NCBI RefSeq assembly: GCF_020405185.1
Contig: NZ_CP084463.1
Span: 2,976,001 to 3,040,000, forward strand
Length of the DNA: 64,000 bases
Reading direction: 5' to 3'
Origin: Halomicrobium salinisoli
GTDB lineage: Archaea; Halobacteriota; Halobacteria; Halobacteriales; Haloarculaceae
The notes beneath the pieces are model-generated. The model ran no database searches, had not been told where the DNA came from, and saw only the letters and a program-made list of their open reading frames with translations. This document shows, piece by piece, positions 42,584 through 51,464 of the stretch (the first letter of the stretch is position 1; every line of letters begins with the position of its first letter). The translations under genes were made by a program, and so were the position numbers.

Positions 42584-43351
42584 ATGCGCGAGATACTCGA
42601 GGCGGTCGCCGCGGGCGAACTGAGCCCCGCGGCGGCCGAGGCCGAACTGGCGGGCTACGCCACCGGCGACGCGGGCCGGTTCGACGCGGCCCGCGTCCAG
42701 CGGGCCGGGGTCCCCGAGGCGGTGCTGGCCGAGGGGAAGACCGCCGACGAGGTGGCCGACCTGGTTGCGACGTCCGTGGAGACGACCGATCGCGGCATCG
42801 CGACGCGGCTCGAACCCGGCGACGCCGCGGCCGTCCGCGAGCGACTGGCCGAGGACGCCCCCGACGCGACGGTCCGCTGGGACGAGCGGTCGCGCTGGCT
42901 GGTCGCGGAGACGCCGGCCTTCGAGCGGCCGGACCTCGACGCCGAGGTGGGCGTCGTCACCGCTGGGACCTCCGACGCCGTCCCCGCCGGCGAGGCGGCC
43001 ATGGTCGCCGGGGAGATGGGCGCGACCGTCTACCGGGTCGACGACGTCGGCGTCGCCAGCCTCGCTCGCGCCATCGACCGGTTGGACGAGCTGCGCGAGC
43101 GGGACGTGCTGATCGTCGCCGCCGGCCGCGAGGGGGCCCTCCCGACCGTCATCGCCGGCCTGGTCGACGTCCCCGTGATCGGGCTGCCCGTCTCGACCGG
43201 CTACGGCCACGCCGGCGAGGGCGAGGCGGCCCTCTCGGGGATGCTCCAGTCCTGCACGGCGATGACGACCGTCAACGTCGACGCCGGCTTCACGGCCGGC
43301 GCACAGGCCGGCCTGATCGCCCGGCAGATCGACGCCGCGGGGGACACCTAA
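42584..43351 (+). CDS. larB: Nickel pincer cofactor biosynthesis protein LarB
   Basis: The 255-residue product is LarB, which carboxylates and hydrolyses nicotinic acid adenine dinucleotide in the lactate racemase cofactor route. Signatures are VVTAGTSDAVPAGEAAMVAG, VLIVAAGREGALPTVIAGLV and VIGLPVSTGYG near the C-terminus, with the PurE-like fold. LarC and LarE are not in the window. Start at 42584 begins MREILEAVAAGEL. Confidence 0.92.
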   Translation: MREILEAVAAGELSPAAAEAELAGYATGDAGRFDAARVQRAGVPEAVLAEGKTADEVADLVATSVETTDRGIATRLEPGDAAAVRERLAEDAPDATVRWDERSRWLVAETPAFERPDLDAEVGVVTAGTSDAVPAGEAAMVAGEMGATVYRVDDVGVASLARAIDRLDELRERDVLIVAAGREGALPTVIAGLVDVPVIGLPVSTGYGHAGEGEAALSGMLQSCTAMTTVNVDAGFTAGAQAGLIARQIDAAGDT

Positions 43352-43422
43352 CCCAGTTGGGTGTGGAGGTATCCGCGCTCGGGGCGGAGCTATGGGTGCC
43401 GGCACGGCGACCGGCACATACG

Positions 43423-43572
43423 ATGCCTGACTGTGACCACTGCGGCGCGCACGTCTCGGAGCGGTTCGCGCGGGTGTTCGCCGACGAGCGCGGCGATATC
43501 CGCGCGTGTCCCCAGTGCTCGGCAAACGCCGGCATCGCCGAGGCGGCGAGAGAGCGCGCCCGCCACGCCTGA
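43423..43572 (+). CDS. Zinc-finger microprotein (DUF7563-type)
   Basis: The 49-residue product has CDHCGAHVSERFARVFADER and CPQCSANAGIA. It is a paralogue of the product at 39419 in CXXC order and length. It follows larB by about 70 bp. Confidence 0.75.
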   Translation: MPDCDHCGAHVSERFARVFADERGDIRACPQCSANAGIAEAARERARHA

Positions 43573-43630
43573 TCCGCCCGGGGTGCACCGCGACCGCTGT
43601 CGGCCGACTGTTCCCGAACGCCTGGCCGGG

Positions 43631-43666
43631 TTCGCGAGGCCGCGAGCGGAGCGAGCGGCCTCGAAC
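43631..43666. repeat. GAGGCCGC-type hairpin
   Basis: GAGGCCGC (43636-43643) pairs with GCGGCCTC (43655-43662), flanked by TTCG and CGAA. It belongs to the dispersed hairpin family also seen at 25466, 28561 and 59318. The 219-bp gap (43573-43791) has nothing else I can support. Confidence 0.6.
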
Positions 43667-43791
43667 CGACGCCGACAGTGCGGTACCACCGGACGGACCC
43701 CTGCGGCCGTCGCGACACGGTCCGACAGCGACGGCGCCGCCCCGCGGTCGGCGCCGACACTGACTTGTCACCCGACGCCCGCCCACCGAGC

Positions 43792-44037
43792 GTGAGCGAC
43801 CACTACGTCTACGTGCTCCGCTGTGCCGACGACACGCTGTACACCGGCTACACCACCGACGTCGAGCGGCGCGTCGCCGAACACGACGCCGGCGAGGGAG
43901 CCAAGTACACGCGCGGCCGCACGCCCGTCGAACTCGTCCACGTCGAGTCGTTCGACGAGCGCGGCGCGGCCATGAGCCGCGAGCACGAGATCAAGCAGTG
44001 CTCCCGGACCGAAAAGGAGCGGCTGATCGGCGACTGA
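43792..44037 (+). CDS. GIY-YIG nuclease domain protein (UPF0213 type)
   Basis: The 81-residue product is a single GIY-YIG domain: [31 protein letters not shown] and [16 protein letters not shown]. It has the YVYVLRC and YTGYTT active-site signature. GTG at 43792 is preferred as the start; an ATG at 43678 would add 38 noncoding residues. The function of UPF0213 proteins is not settled. Confidence 0.85.
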   Translation: MSDHYVYVLRCADDTLYTGYTTDVERRVAEHDAGEGAKYTRGRTPVELVHVESFDERGAAMSREHEIKQCSRTEKERLIGD

Positions 44038-44067
44038 GCGCGGGGACGAAGCGCCACGGCCGCCGGC

Positions 44068-45006
44068 TCAGGTCCCGAACGAGTCCCGGAGCCGCGCCGC
44101 CGACCGCTCGATGGCGTCGTGCGCGGCGTCGATGTCGAGGTCGAGCATCCCGAAGAAGCCGTGGATCATGGCCTCGTAGTTCAGGTGCTCGACGTCGACT
44201 TCGGCCGCGTCGAGGCGCTCGGCGTAGCGGACCCCGTCGTCCAGCAGCGGGTCGAAGCCGGCGGTGATCACCGTCGCCGGCGGCAGGCCCGAGAGGTCGC
44301 GGGCCTTCAGGGGGTAGGCGTACGGGTTGGCCGCGTCGACGGAATGGCGGACGTACTTCTCGTCGAACCACTCCATCTCGGCCGTCGTGAGGCCGTACCC
44401 CTCGGCGTTCGCCTCGCGCGAGGGGAGGGCGGCGTCGGTGGTCACCGGATAGACGAGTAGCTGGTGGTCGAGGTCCGGGCCGTCGTCGTCGCGGGCCCGT
44501 AGCGCCGCCACCGCTGCGAGGTTGCCGCCCGCCGAGTCGCCGCCCACCGCGATCCGGTCCGGGTCGCCGCCGAACGTGTCGACGTGCTCGGCGGTCCACT
44601 CCAGTGCCGCGTAGCACTCGCGGGGCTGGTCCGGGAAGGGGTGCTCCGGCGCCAGGTTGTAGCCGACCGAGACAACCACGCAGTCGGTCTCGACGGCCAG
44701 CGACCGGGCGACCGCGTCGGCCGTCTCCAGCGACCCGAGCACGAACCCGCCGCCGTGGATCCAGAGGAGCGTCGGGTAGGGGCCGTCGGATCCGGGCCGG
44801 TAGATCCGCAGGTCGATCGGATCCTCCGCGACCGGGCTCGGGACCTCCAGGTCCCAGGTCCGCTCGACGTCGGGGCCGGCGTCCGACGACGCCAGCTGTT
44901 CGTGCTGTCGCCGCGCCGCGTCGACTGTCTGCGCCGCGACCGACGGGACGCCCAGTTCGTCCTCCTCCGCGAGCATCCGCTGCAGTTCGGGGTGGGGCTC
45001 GTCCAT
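44068..45006 (-). CDS. Alpha/beta hydrolase of the hormone-sensitive lipase (HSL) family
   Basis: The 312-residue product is a carboxylesterase. HGGGFVLG is the oxyanion motif, GDSAGGN contains the catalytic serine, DPLLDDGVRYAERL contains the Asp, and MIHGFFGML contains the His. The start at 45006 gives MDEPHPELQRM, matching the HSL group. Confidence 0.88.
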   Translation of the reverse strand: MDEPHPELQRMLAEEDELGVPSVAAQTVDAARRQHEQLASSDAGPDVERTWDLEVPSPVAEDPIDLRIYRPGSDGPYPTLLWIHGGGFVLGSLETADAVARSLAVETDCVVVSVGYNLAPEHPFPDQPRECYAALEWTAEHVDTFGGDPDRIAVGGDSAGGNLAAVAALRARDDDGPDLDHQLLVYPVTTDAALPSREANAEGYGLTTAEMEWFDEKYVRHSVDAANPYAYPLKARDLSGLPPATVITAGFDPLLDDGVRYAERLDAAEVDVEHLNYEAMIHGFFGMLDLDIDAAHDAIERSAARLRDSFGT

Positions 45007-45134
45007 GGAACACCCGGGCACGCGCTCCGGCTTGAAACCCCCGCTGGTCGAGACGAGACGCGCTCGGCTCGCGCCGCGAACCCAGATTGTCCGCCTTCCG
45101 GACCTTTTTCCTCGGCCGACGCCGAGCAACGCCC

Positions 45135-46526
45135 ATGGACGCCGAGGCCATCGAGTTCGGCACGGACGGGTGGCGAGCGACCCTGGACGAGTTCACCGAG
45201 GAGCGCGTGGGGATGGTGGGCCAGGCGGTCGCTACGTCTCTCCGAAGCGAGGGCACGGAAGCCCCCGTCGCGATCGGGTACGACGCCCGCGAGCACTCGC
45301 GGGGCTTCGCCGAGCGGCTGGCGCGGGTGCTCTGTGGCAACGGCTTCGACGTGGTCCTGCCCGAGCGGGACACGCCGACGCCCGTCGTCGCCTGGACGGT
45401 CAAGGACCGCGGGCTGGCGGGCGCCCTCCAGATCACCGCCAGCCACAACCCGCCGGAGTACAACGGCGTGAAGTTCGTCCCCGGGGACGGCGCGCCCGCG
45501 CTGCCCGAGACCACCGAGCGCATCGAGGCGAACCTGGCCGAGCCCGATCCGCTGCCCGAGGACGAGTGGGGCGAGGTGAGCGAGGAGGACCTGATCGAAC
45601 CGTACCTCGACCACGCGGCCGAGGTGGCCGATCAGTTCACCGACGACGTCGACCTCTCCGGGCTGACCGTCGCCTACGACGCGATGCACGGCAGCGGCCG
45701 CGGCGTCACCGACGAACTCCTCGAGCGGGCCGGCGCGGACCTCGTCCGCCTGCGCACCGAGCGCGACCCCGACTTCGGCGGCGGAGCGCCGGAACCCGAG
45801 GCCGAGCGCGTCGCGGACCTGATCGAGGCGGTCGGCGACGACGCCGACTTCGGCGTCGTCAACGACGGCGACTCGGACCGGATCGGCATGGTCACGCCCG
45901 ACCGCGGCTTCCTCGACCCGAACCTCTTCTTCGCGGCCGTCTACGACTTCCTGCTGGAGACCGCGATCGGCGACGTCGTCCGGACCGTCTCCACCTCCAG
46001 CATCGTCGACCGCGTCGCCGAGGCCCACGACCAGAGCGTCCACGAGACGGCGGTCGGGTTCAAGCACGTCGCCGGCGCGATGGCCGAGCACGACGCCCTC
46101 ATGGGCGGCGAGGAATCGGGCGGCTTCGGCGTCACGAGTCACCTCCGGAACAAGGACGGCGTCCTCGTGGCGCTTCTGGCGGCCGTCGCCGAGAGCGACG
46201 AGTCGCTGGACGCCCGCGTCGACCGCCTGCTCGCCGAGCACGGCGAGATCCACCAGGACCGCGTCAGCGTCGACTGCCCGGACGACCGCAAGGCGGGCGT
46301 GCTGGCCGACCTCGAGGCGGACCTCCCCGAGTCCGTCGCCGGTCAGGGCGTCGCCGACGTCTCCACCGTCGACGGGTTCAAGATGACGCTGGAAGACGGC
46401 ACCTGGCTGCTCGTGCGCCCCTCCGGCACCGAGCCGAAGATGCGCATCTACGCCGAGGCCGGCAGCCGGGAGCGGGTGCAGGAGCTGCTGGAGGCGGGCC
46501 GCGACGTCGTCGAGCCGCTGGTCTGA
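45135..46526 (+). CDS. Phosphoglucomutase/phosphomannomutase
   Basis: The 463-residue product is a second phosphohexomutase. N-terminus FGTDGWRATLDEF is typical, the catalytic Ser is in ITASHNPPEYNGVKF, the metal loop is NDGDSDRIGMV, and the sugar-binding loop is GGEESGGFGV with RPSGTEPKMRIYAEA. It differs from the glmM-like enzyme at 39675 in these loops, so the two probably act on different hexose phosphates. Substrate is inferred. Confidence 0.88.
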   Translation: MDAEAIEFGTDGWRATLDEFTEERVGMVGQAVATSLRSEGTEAPVAIGYDAREHSRGFAERLARVLCGNGFDVVLPERDTPTPVVAWTVKDRGLAGALQITASHNPPEYNGVKFVPGDGAPALPETTERIEANLAEPDPLPEDEWGEVSEEDLIEPYLDHAAEVADQFTDDVDLSGLTVAYDAMHGSGRGVTDELLERAGADLVRLRTERDPDFGGGAPEPEAERVADLIEAVGDDADFGVVNDGDSDRIGMVTPDRGFLDPNLFFAAVYDFLLETAIGDVVRTVSTSSIVDRVAEAHDQSVHETAVGFKHVAGAMAEHDALMGGEESGGFGVTSHLRNKDGVLVALLAAVAESDESLDARVDRLLAEHGEIHQDRVSVDCPDDRKAGVLADLEADLPESVAGQGVADVSTVDGFKMTLEDGTWLLVRPSGTEPKMRIYAEAGSRERVQELLEAGRDVVEPLV

Positions 46527-46639
46527 ATCGACACGAGGATTCGTCCTGTCCACCCGTACACCGGGTAGAAAGACAGCGGACGTCTGGCCTTCGGTACCAG
46601 CGGGCGGTTTATGTGCTTCGCGGTGGAGAGCCGGGACGA

Positions 46640-47497
46640 ATGGGTGGAGTACTCCCGTATCACCGGACGCGTGGGGAACTAGTCCTCTCTCTTCGATATA
46701 TAACACCGACGAGGGACCGATCCCAGGGGGTCGTCTCCGATTTGGAGAGCCGAACACCGGAGGGCGTACAGATCGAAACAGAGGTTCACCGCCACGAGTT
46801 TGACGGGAACGTATACGCAGTATACGCTGCACAATCGCATCCAGAAGAGCTCCCCGACGGTTGGGAGCAATCGCTCACTCGGGACGACATCGTCCTCGCC
46901 GATTCAGTTCTCAATACGTTCAGGGGCGTGCAAGCGGAATGGGCAGAGCGCGGTGAGCCGCTGAACTACTACAAGAAACCGGAACCCCGACGTATCAGTG
47001 AGGCATTCGATCAGGTAGAGTGGCGACGGGATGTCCCGTCGGTCGGAGGTGAGCTTATGTCGTCCCTGATACTCACACACGCACTACCGAACGCTAATCA
47101 CCGAACTGCGATCGCCTACCTGCGGACGTATCTGCAATCCGTCACGGAGGCCCCCGAGGCCGAATTTGAGTACGCCGGCAACTACGAAGGCGACTGGCAC
47201 GAATGGGCTCGGAACCACGTGTACGAATCGAAACGGCTGTTGACGCTCCGTCGGAAAGCAGATCTCCTTCATTATGCGAAGAAGGCCGGCGTCGAAACGA
47301 TCCAGCGGAGATCGGGCATCGAGATCGAACTGTCGGCATACGACTTCGAGAACGGAGACATTAGAGCGGTGGCCGAAGAAGGTCACCGGGATCGATGTAT
47401 CCAGTTCGTGATCGAGCTTCTAGAGAGGAGCGGCCATACGGAGCTGAAAGAGAGAAGAGACGACGGGAAGGAGGCCTTCGTAGCCAGACTCAGGTGA
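46640..47497 (+). CDS. Doc/Fic-like protein in a lower-GC insert
   Basis: The 285-residue product has a Fic/Doc-like motif HALPNANHRTA at residues 147-157, close to Doc HxFxxANKRTA. Two positions are unusual: Phe is Leu149, and the acidic Mg-binding residue is Asn151. Large N- and C-terminal parts are not recognised. Codon use and local GC are below the flanks, suggesting horizontal transfer. A TTTATG box lies 27-32 nt before the ATG at 46640. No Phd-type antitoxin is upstream. Whether it AMPylates or phosphorylates cannot be told. Confidence 0.65.
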   Translation: MGGVLPYHRTRGELVLSLRYITPTRDRSQGVVSDLESRTPEGVQIETEVHRHEFDGNVYAVYAAQSHPEELPDGWEQSLTRDDIVLADSVLNTFRGVQAEWAERGEPLNYYKKPEPRRISEAFDQVEWRRDVPSVGGELMSSLILTHALPNANHRTAIAYLRTYLQSVTEAPEAEFEYAGNYEGDWHEWARNHVYESKRLLTLRRKADLLHYAKKAGVETIQRRSGIEIELSAYDFENGDIRAVAEEGHRDRCIQFVIELLERSGHTELKERRDDGKEAFVARLR

Positions 47498-47605
47498 TCA
47501 GTCGGGAAGGTCGGCGGCTTCCCTGCCCTTTTCATACGTCTGCTTGCTAAGCTCGGATCGGTCCTCGACACGGCTAGCGACCTTTTCGAGCGCGTGATTG
47601 GTCAT
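47498..47605 (-). CDS. Possible 35-residue protein, convergent with the Doc-like gene
   Basis: The 35-residue frame runs MTNHALEKVASRVEDRSELS, then KQTYEKGREAADLPD. Its stop abuts the Doc-like stop with no gap. A TTAA-type TATA sits 27-31 nt upstream (47632-47636). Its base composition is like the insert. It could be an antitoxin, but there is no homology evidence. Confidence 0.35.
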   Translation of the reverse strand: MTNHALEKVASRVEDRSELSKQTYEKGREAADLPD

Positions 47606-47663
47606 TGATCGATACTTCCAGTCCCGCCGTGTTAAGCTTACGGCCTATCGGCCATCTGTACCG

Positions 47664-48035
47664 TTACAGCCGCCCGCGATACCGCTCGCGCTCGCCCTCG
47701 ACCGCGTCTATCTCGAACCCCAGCGACTCGTAGAAGGGCCGCACGTCGGCGTCGAACTCGGCGACCAGTCGCTCGCGGCGCTCGGCCGCGGCCTCGACGA
47801 GCGCCGAGCCGATTCCCTGACCGCGGCGGCGCCGGCGGACGGCCACCGCGGCGATCCGGTCGCCGTCCAGCACGAGCGCGCCGAGGACGCGATCGGTGTC
47901 GTCGGAGACGGCCACGAGCGTCTCGCTCTCGTCCAGACTCCGGGCCAGAACGTCGTCGTCGACCGCCAGCGCCGCGCCGTCGACGACGTTGGCGACGGCG
48001 GTCCGGTCGTCGGACGTCGCCTCGCGGACGCGCAC
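47664..48035 (-). CDS. GNAT family acetyltransferase
   Basis: The 123-residue product is a GNAT enzyme with the acetyl-CoA loop RRRRRGQGIGSALVEAA and a C-terminal FYESLGFE. It starts MRVREATSDD. It lies 4 bp downstream of the samp2 gene on the same strand, so the two are probably cotranscribed. Confidence 0.87.
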   Translation of the reverse strand: MRVREATSDDRTAVANVVDGAALAVDDDVLARSLDESETLVAVSDDTDRVLGALVLDGDRIAAVAVRRRRRGQGIGSALVEAAAERRERLVAEFDADVRPFYESLGFEIDAVEGERERYRGRL

Positions 48036-48039
48036 GCGA

Positions 48040-48240
48040 TCACCCGCCCTTGATGAGGCGGACGACCCGCACGTGGTCGGCGTCGACGGGCTGGTCGGTC
48101 GGGACGTGGTCGCCGTCGACCAGCATCGACACCTCGTGGGGGCTCAGGTCGACCGGCGCCAGCAGGTCGGCGTAGGTGGCGTCTTCCGGAGCATCCACCT
48201 CGTGGGTGTCCTCGCCGGCCACCTCGACGGTCACGCGCAT
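48040..48240 (-). CDS. samp2: Ubiquitin-like small archaeal modifier protein SAMP2
   Basis: The 66-residue product is a beta-grasp protein ending in IKGG, with MRVTVEVAGEDTHEVDAPED, the LSPHEVSMLVDGDHVP strand and DHVRVVRLIKGG. This is close to Haloferax SAMP2, which is attached to proteins by the E1-like UbaA and also works in tRNA thiolation. The terminal Gly-Gly and the conserved Lys before it are present. Confidence 0.9.
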   Translation of the reverse strand: MRVTVEVAGEDTHEVDAPEDATYADLLAPVDLSPHEVSMLVDGDHVPTDQPVDADHVRVVRLIKGG

Positions 48241-48283
48241 GTGCGAGGATTCGCGCGGGGCGCCTTGAGGGTGTCGTCGGCGG

Positions 48284-49447
48284 TCAGCCGACGAACTGCG
48301 CGAGGAGTAGCGCCACGTCACGATTCGCGACGGCCAGGAACGTCGCGAACGCGGCGGCCGGTACCCACGCCGAGCGGGAGCGCTCGTAACCGACCGCGGC
48401 GACCGCCGTGACGGCGGTGAACGCGCCGACGTACGCGAGGCCCGAGGCCGGATACGACAGCGCTACCGCCAGCACGGCGGGGGGTCCGACGACGGCGAGA
48501 ACGCCCGCCGTCGCCGCCAGCGCCGGAGTCACCGCGACGCCGTACGACCGCCGGAGCGCACGGACGGCGCGGGCGGTCAGCGCCGCGACGACGACCGAGA
48601 CGGCCGCGGCCCCCGCGGTGAGCGCGACGGGCGCGGTCACACCGGTGAGTCGCCCGATCGGCACTAGCGTCCACTGGAACGTGCCGACGAGCGCGGTGAC
48701 CGCGGCGAGGGAGTCGAGCCGGCCCGCGCGCCCTCGCAGCCCGCCCTGCACGGCGCCGTTGTACAGGAGCGCGGTCCCGAAGCCGACGAAGACGCCCGGA
48801 AGCGCGCTGTCCAGCAACAGCGACCCGACCGAGGGCTGCCGGGCGGCGAAGAATCCCGAAAAGACTGGGTCGACGGACGCAACGTCGCGGATCCAGGGCG
48901 ACGTGAGCACCAGCGTGACGACCCAGGCCAGCCCGGCGAGCACGGCGGCCAGGACCGCCGCTCCCAGGACCGGACGGGCGTCGCGGTCCGGGAGCGAGAG
49001 GGGTACCTCGATCCCTCGCAGGCGCGCGTAGCCGAGCGCCAGCGCTCCCATCGCCACCCCGCCCTGCAGGAGCGACGAGACGACGGAGCCGGGGAACACG
49101 GGCAGGTCCGCGGCGCCGTGCACCCGGTACGCGGCGATGCCGAGGAAGAACGCGGCCGTCCCGCCGACCGCGAGGAGTTCGTCCCGTTCGAGGGGATCCA
49201 CCGACGGTCGCAGGCGGCGGACGGCGACGTAGACGGCGGCCAGCGCCGTCAGGGCGAGTCCGGTGTACACGACGGTACCGACCAGGTTCGGGTCCAGCAG
49301 GACCGGCGTTCGATCGGACACCCACGCGACTGCGCCCGTCACGAGTCGCTGTGCGACCCCCGACGCGAGTAACAGCAGGAAGACGGCTCCGTACTCGCGG
49401 ACTGAAGGAGAACCGCGGAGGGAGGGGCGGGCGGAACTGGTGGGCAT
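48284..49447 (-). CDS. Polytopic membrane protein, CPBP-like fold without catalytic residues
   Basis: The 387-residue product has about ten hydrophobic helices. A region LPGVFVGFGTALLYNGAVQG resembles the CPBP/CAAX protease motif in position, but the paired Glu and Arg are replaced. So it may be an inactive relative or unrelated. No further family is recognised. Confidence 0.5.
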   Translation of the reverse strand: MPTSSARPSLRGSPSVREYGAVFLLLLASGVAQRLVTGAVAWVSDRTPVLLDPNLVGTVVYTGLALTALAAVYVAVRRLRPSVDPLERDELLAVGGTAAFFLGIAAYRVHGAADLPVFPGSVVSSLLQGGVAMGALALGYARLRGIEVPLSLPDRDARPVLGAAVLAAVLAGLAWVVTLVLTSPWIRDVASVDPVFSGFFAARQPSVGSLLLDSALPGVFVGFGTALLYNGAVQGGLRGRAGRLDSLAAVTALVGTFQWTLVPIGRLTGVTAPVALTAGAAAVSVVVAALTARAVRALRRSYGVAVTPALAATAGVLAVVGPPAVLAVALSYPASGLAYVGAFTAVTAVAAVGYERSRSAWVPAAAFATFLAVANRDVALLLAQFVG

Positions 49448-49560
49448 AAGTCCGGAAGATAGTTCGGGAAATAAAAACAGTCACGGTCGACGGCACCGCG
49501 ATACCCGGCGGCGTCCCTCATCTCGGGGAGTTTAAGAGCGGCGGGGACCTCCCTCGGAGC

Positions 49561-50532
49561 ATGAGCGAGGCCGAGTCAGAGCCGGGGCGCGGGGACGTCT
49601 GGATCGAGAAGTACCGCCCCCAGACCCTCGACGAGATCCGGGGTCACGAGGGCATCGTCGAGCGCCTGCAGAGCTACGTCGCGCGCAACGACCTGCCCCA
49701 CCTCCTCTTCTCGGGGCCGGCCGGCGTCGGGAAGACGACCTGCGCGACCGCCATCGCCCGGGAGCTGTACGGCGACGAGTGGGAGGAGAACTTCCTCGAG
49801 CTGAACGCCTCCGACCAGCGCGGGATCGACGTGGTCCGCGAGCGGATCAAGGACTTCGCCCGGACCAGCTTCGGCGGGTACGAGCACCGCATCATCTTCC
49901 TCGACGAGGCCGACGCCCTCACGTCGGACGCCCAGTCCGCGCTGCGCCGGACGATGGAGCAGTTCTCCAACAACGTCCGCTTCATCCTCTCGTGTAACTA
50001 CTCCAGCCAGATCATCGACCCGATCCAGTCCCGGTGTGCCGTCTTCCGCTTCTCGCCGCTGTCGGACGCCGCGGTCGCAGACGAGATCCGCTCGATCGCC
50101 GCAGAGGAGGGCATCGAGGTGACCGACGACGGCGTCGACGCCCTGGTCTACTCGGCCGACGGCGACATGCGCGCGGCGATCAACGGGCTCCAGGGCGCCG
50201 CCGCGACCGGCGACGTCGTCGACGAGGAAGCGGTCTTCGCGGTCACCTCCACGGCCCGCCCGGAGGACATCCGCGAGATGGTCGAGTCCGCGCTGGACGG
50301 CGACTTCACCGCCGCCCGCTCGCGGCTGAACGAACTGCTCACCGAGGAGGGCATCGCCGGCGGCGACGTGATCGATCAACTGCACCGCTCGGTCTGGGAG
50401 TTCGACATGAGCGACCGCGAGGCCGTCCAGGTGCTGGAGCGGGTCGGCGAGACCGACTACCGCATCACCGAGGGCGCCAACGAGCGCATCCAGCTCGAGG
50501 CGATGCTGGCCTCGCTGGCGCTCGAGGAGTAG
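49561..50532 (+). CDS. rfcS: Replication factor C small subunit
   Basis: The 323-residue product is an AAA+ clamp loader subunit. Walker A is GPAGVGKTT, Walker B is [10 protein letters not shown], sensor 1 is FILSCNY, and the SRC motif is [11 protein letters not shown]. The N-terminus [19 protein letters not shown] is characteristic. It loads the PCNA sliding clamp. No intein is present. Confidence 0.96.
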   Translation: MSEAESEPGRGDVWIEKYRPQTLDEIRGHEGIVERLQSYVARNDLPHLLFSGPAGVGKTTCATAIARELYGDEWEENFLELNASDQRGIDVVRERIKDFARTSFGGYEHRIIFLDEADALTSDAQSALRRTMEQFSNNVRFILSCNYSSQIIDPIQSRCAVFRFSPLSDAAVADEIRSIAAEEGIEVTDDGVDALVYSADGDMRAAINGLQGAAATGDVVDEEAVFAVTSTARPEDIREMVESALDGDFTAARSRLNELLTEEGIAGGDVIDQLHRSVWEFDMSDREAVQVLERVGETDYRITEGANERIQLEAMLASLALEE

Positions 50533-50611
50533 GCGAGTCGGATCAGAAGGCAGCTGCTCGGGGATTTCGAAACGGTGGTTTTTAGCCGGAATCAACGGAA
50601 TCCTCGGAGCA

Positions 50612-51232
50612 GTGCCGCCTCCGTCGAGCGATTTACGACTGGCTGCGCGGCGACTCGTTGAGTTCGACAGCCTCCGGTCGAAGCTCCGCGATGCGCGCCG
50701 TGCGGCGCTCGACGACGTAGAGAAGTGTATCCACACGTATCGTCTGAAATATTCCGGTCGGCGCGAACTCCGACGCGACCTGAACGAGTGCGAATGGTCG
50801 GTCTATCAGTATACCAGCCTTCTACACATGCTCGGCGAGATGGTCGAGCGGACGAACGACGAGTTCGGGACTACCTTGGAGAGCCACGCCCCGGTCAGAC
50901 ACGAAGTGCCGAAGTTGATCGGGATACGACACTGCGTCCACCACAACGGATTGATCGGGATCAACGTCGCCGAAGTCGACGGAATTCCCGACCCCGTCGT
51001 CGTCGTTCCGGTCGAGAGTATCGAAGCACACGGTAGCTGGGGGGACGGCAATCCGGCCTTCGAGACGTTCTTTCACGACGTGAGCGGCGACGTACTCGCA
51101 CTCGCGCCCGTCGTCGAGCACAGCAGCGGTCCCGTCGACGGAATCGTAGCCGAGCTGGTGGCACAGCTCGAAGACGAGTTCGGCGAGGAAGAGCTGAAGC
51201 GGGCTGCGACAAACGTCCAGCTGTACGATTAG
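50612..51232 (+). CDS. Hypothetical protein with lower GC
   Basis: The 206-residue product is helical in the first part (RRLVEFDSLRSKLRDARRAA) and strand-rich later (VPKLIGIRHCVHHNGLIGIN; PVVVVPVESIEA). I recognise no family. The GTG start at 50612 has TTTTTA 27-32 nt upstream (50580-50585), which fits a leaderless transcript. Codon usage differs from its neighbours, and it overlaps the next gene's end by four bases. Confidence 0.6.
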   Translation: MPPPSSDLRLAARRLVEFDSLRSKLRDARRAALDDVEKCIHTYRLKYSGRRELRRDLNECEWSVYQYTSLLHMLGEMVERTNDEFGTTLESHAPVRHEVPKLIGIRHCVHHNGLIGINVAEVDGIPDPVVVVPVESIEAHGSWGDGNPAFETFFHDVSGDVLALAPVVEHSSGPVDGIVAELVAQLEDEFGEEELKRAATNVQLYD

Positions 51233-51387
51233 TCCTGCCGCGCGGGCATCTCAAAGGCCTCGCTGTCACTCACCCGCTCGTCGCGGAACGAGAGCCTGAT
51301 CGTGCCGTGTTCGTCGGCACTGATCTCCTCGGGTAGCTCCGCGTGGGCGTCAGTCTCGGAGCGTGCCGACTGGGAGTTCGAGGCCAT
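51229..51387 (-). CDS. Small acidic hypothetical protein
   Basis: The 52-residue product starts MASNSQSARSETDAHAELPE and has DEHGTIRLSFRDERVSDSEA. No zinc ligands are present. A TTTTT stretch near 51416-51420 lies about 29-33 nt upstream. Convergent overlap of four bases with the hypothetical gene at 50612. Existence is supported mainly by promoter spacing and clean codon use. Confidence 0.5.
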   Translation of the reverse strand: MASNSQSARSETDAHAELPEEISADEHGTIRLSFRDERVSDSEAFEMPARQD

Positions 51388-51464
51388 TGCTGATCGACGG
51401 TACGACGCACGTGCCCAAAAATGTACTCGTCCATCTCTCCGCGGGTGTCCGGTTTCGACGTTTG

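Noticed and set aside
44442..46832. 796-codon minus-strand frame opposite the phosphohexomutase
   Set aside because: It spans the edges of two real genes and has the composition of an antisense shadow.
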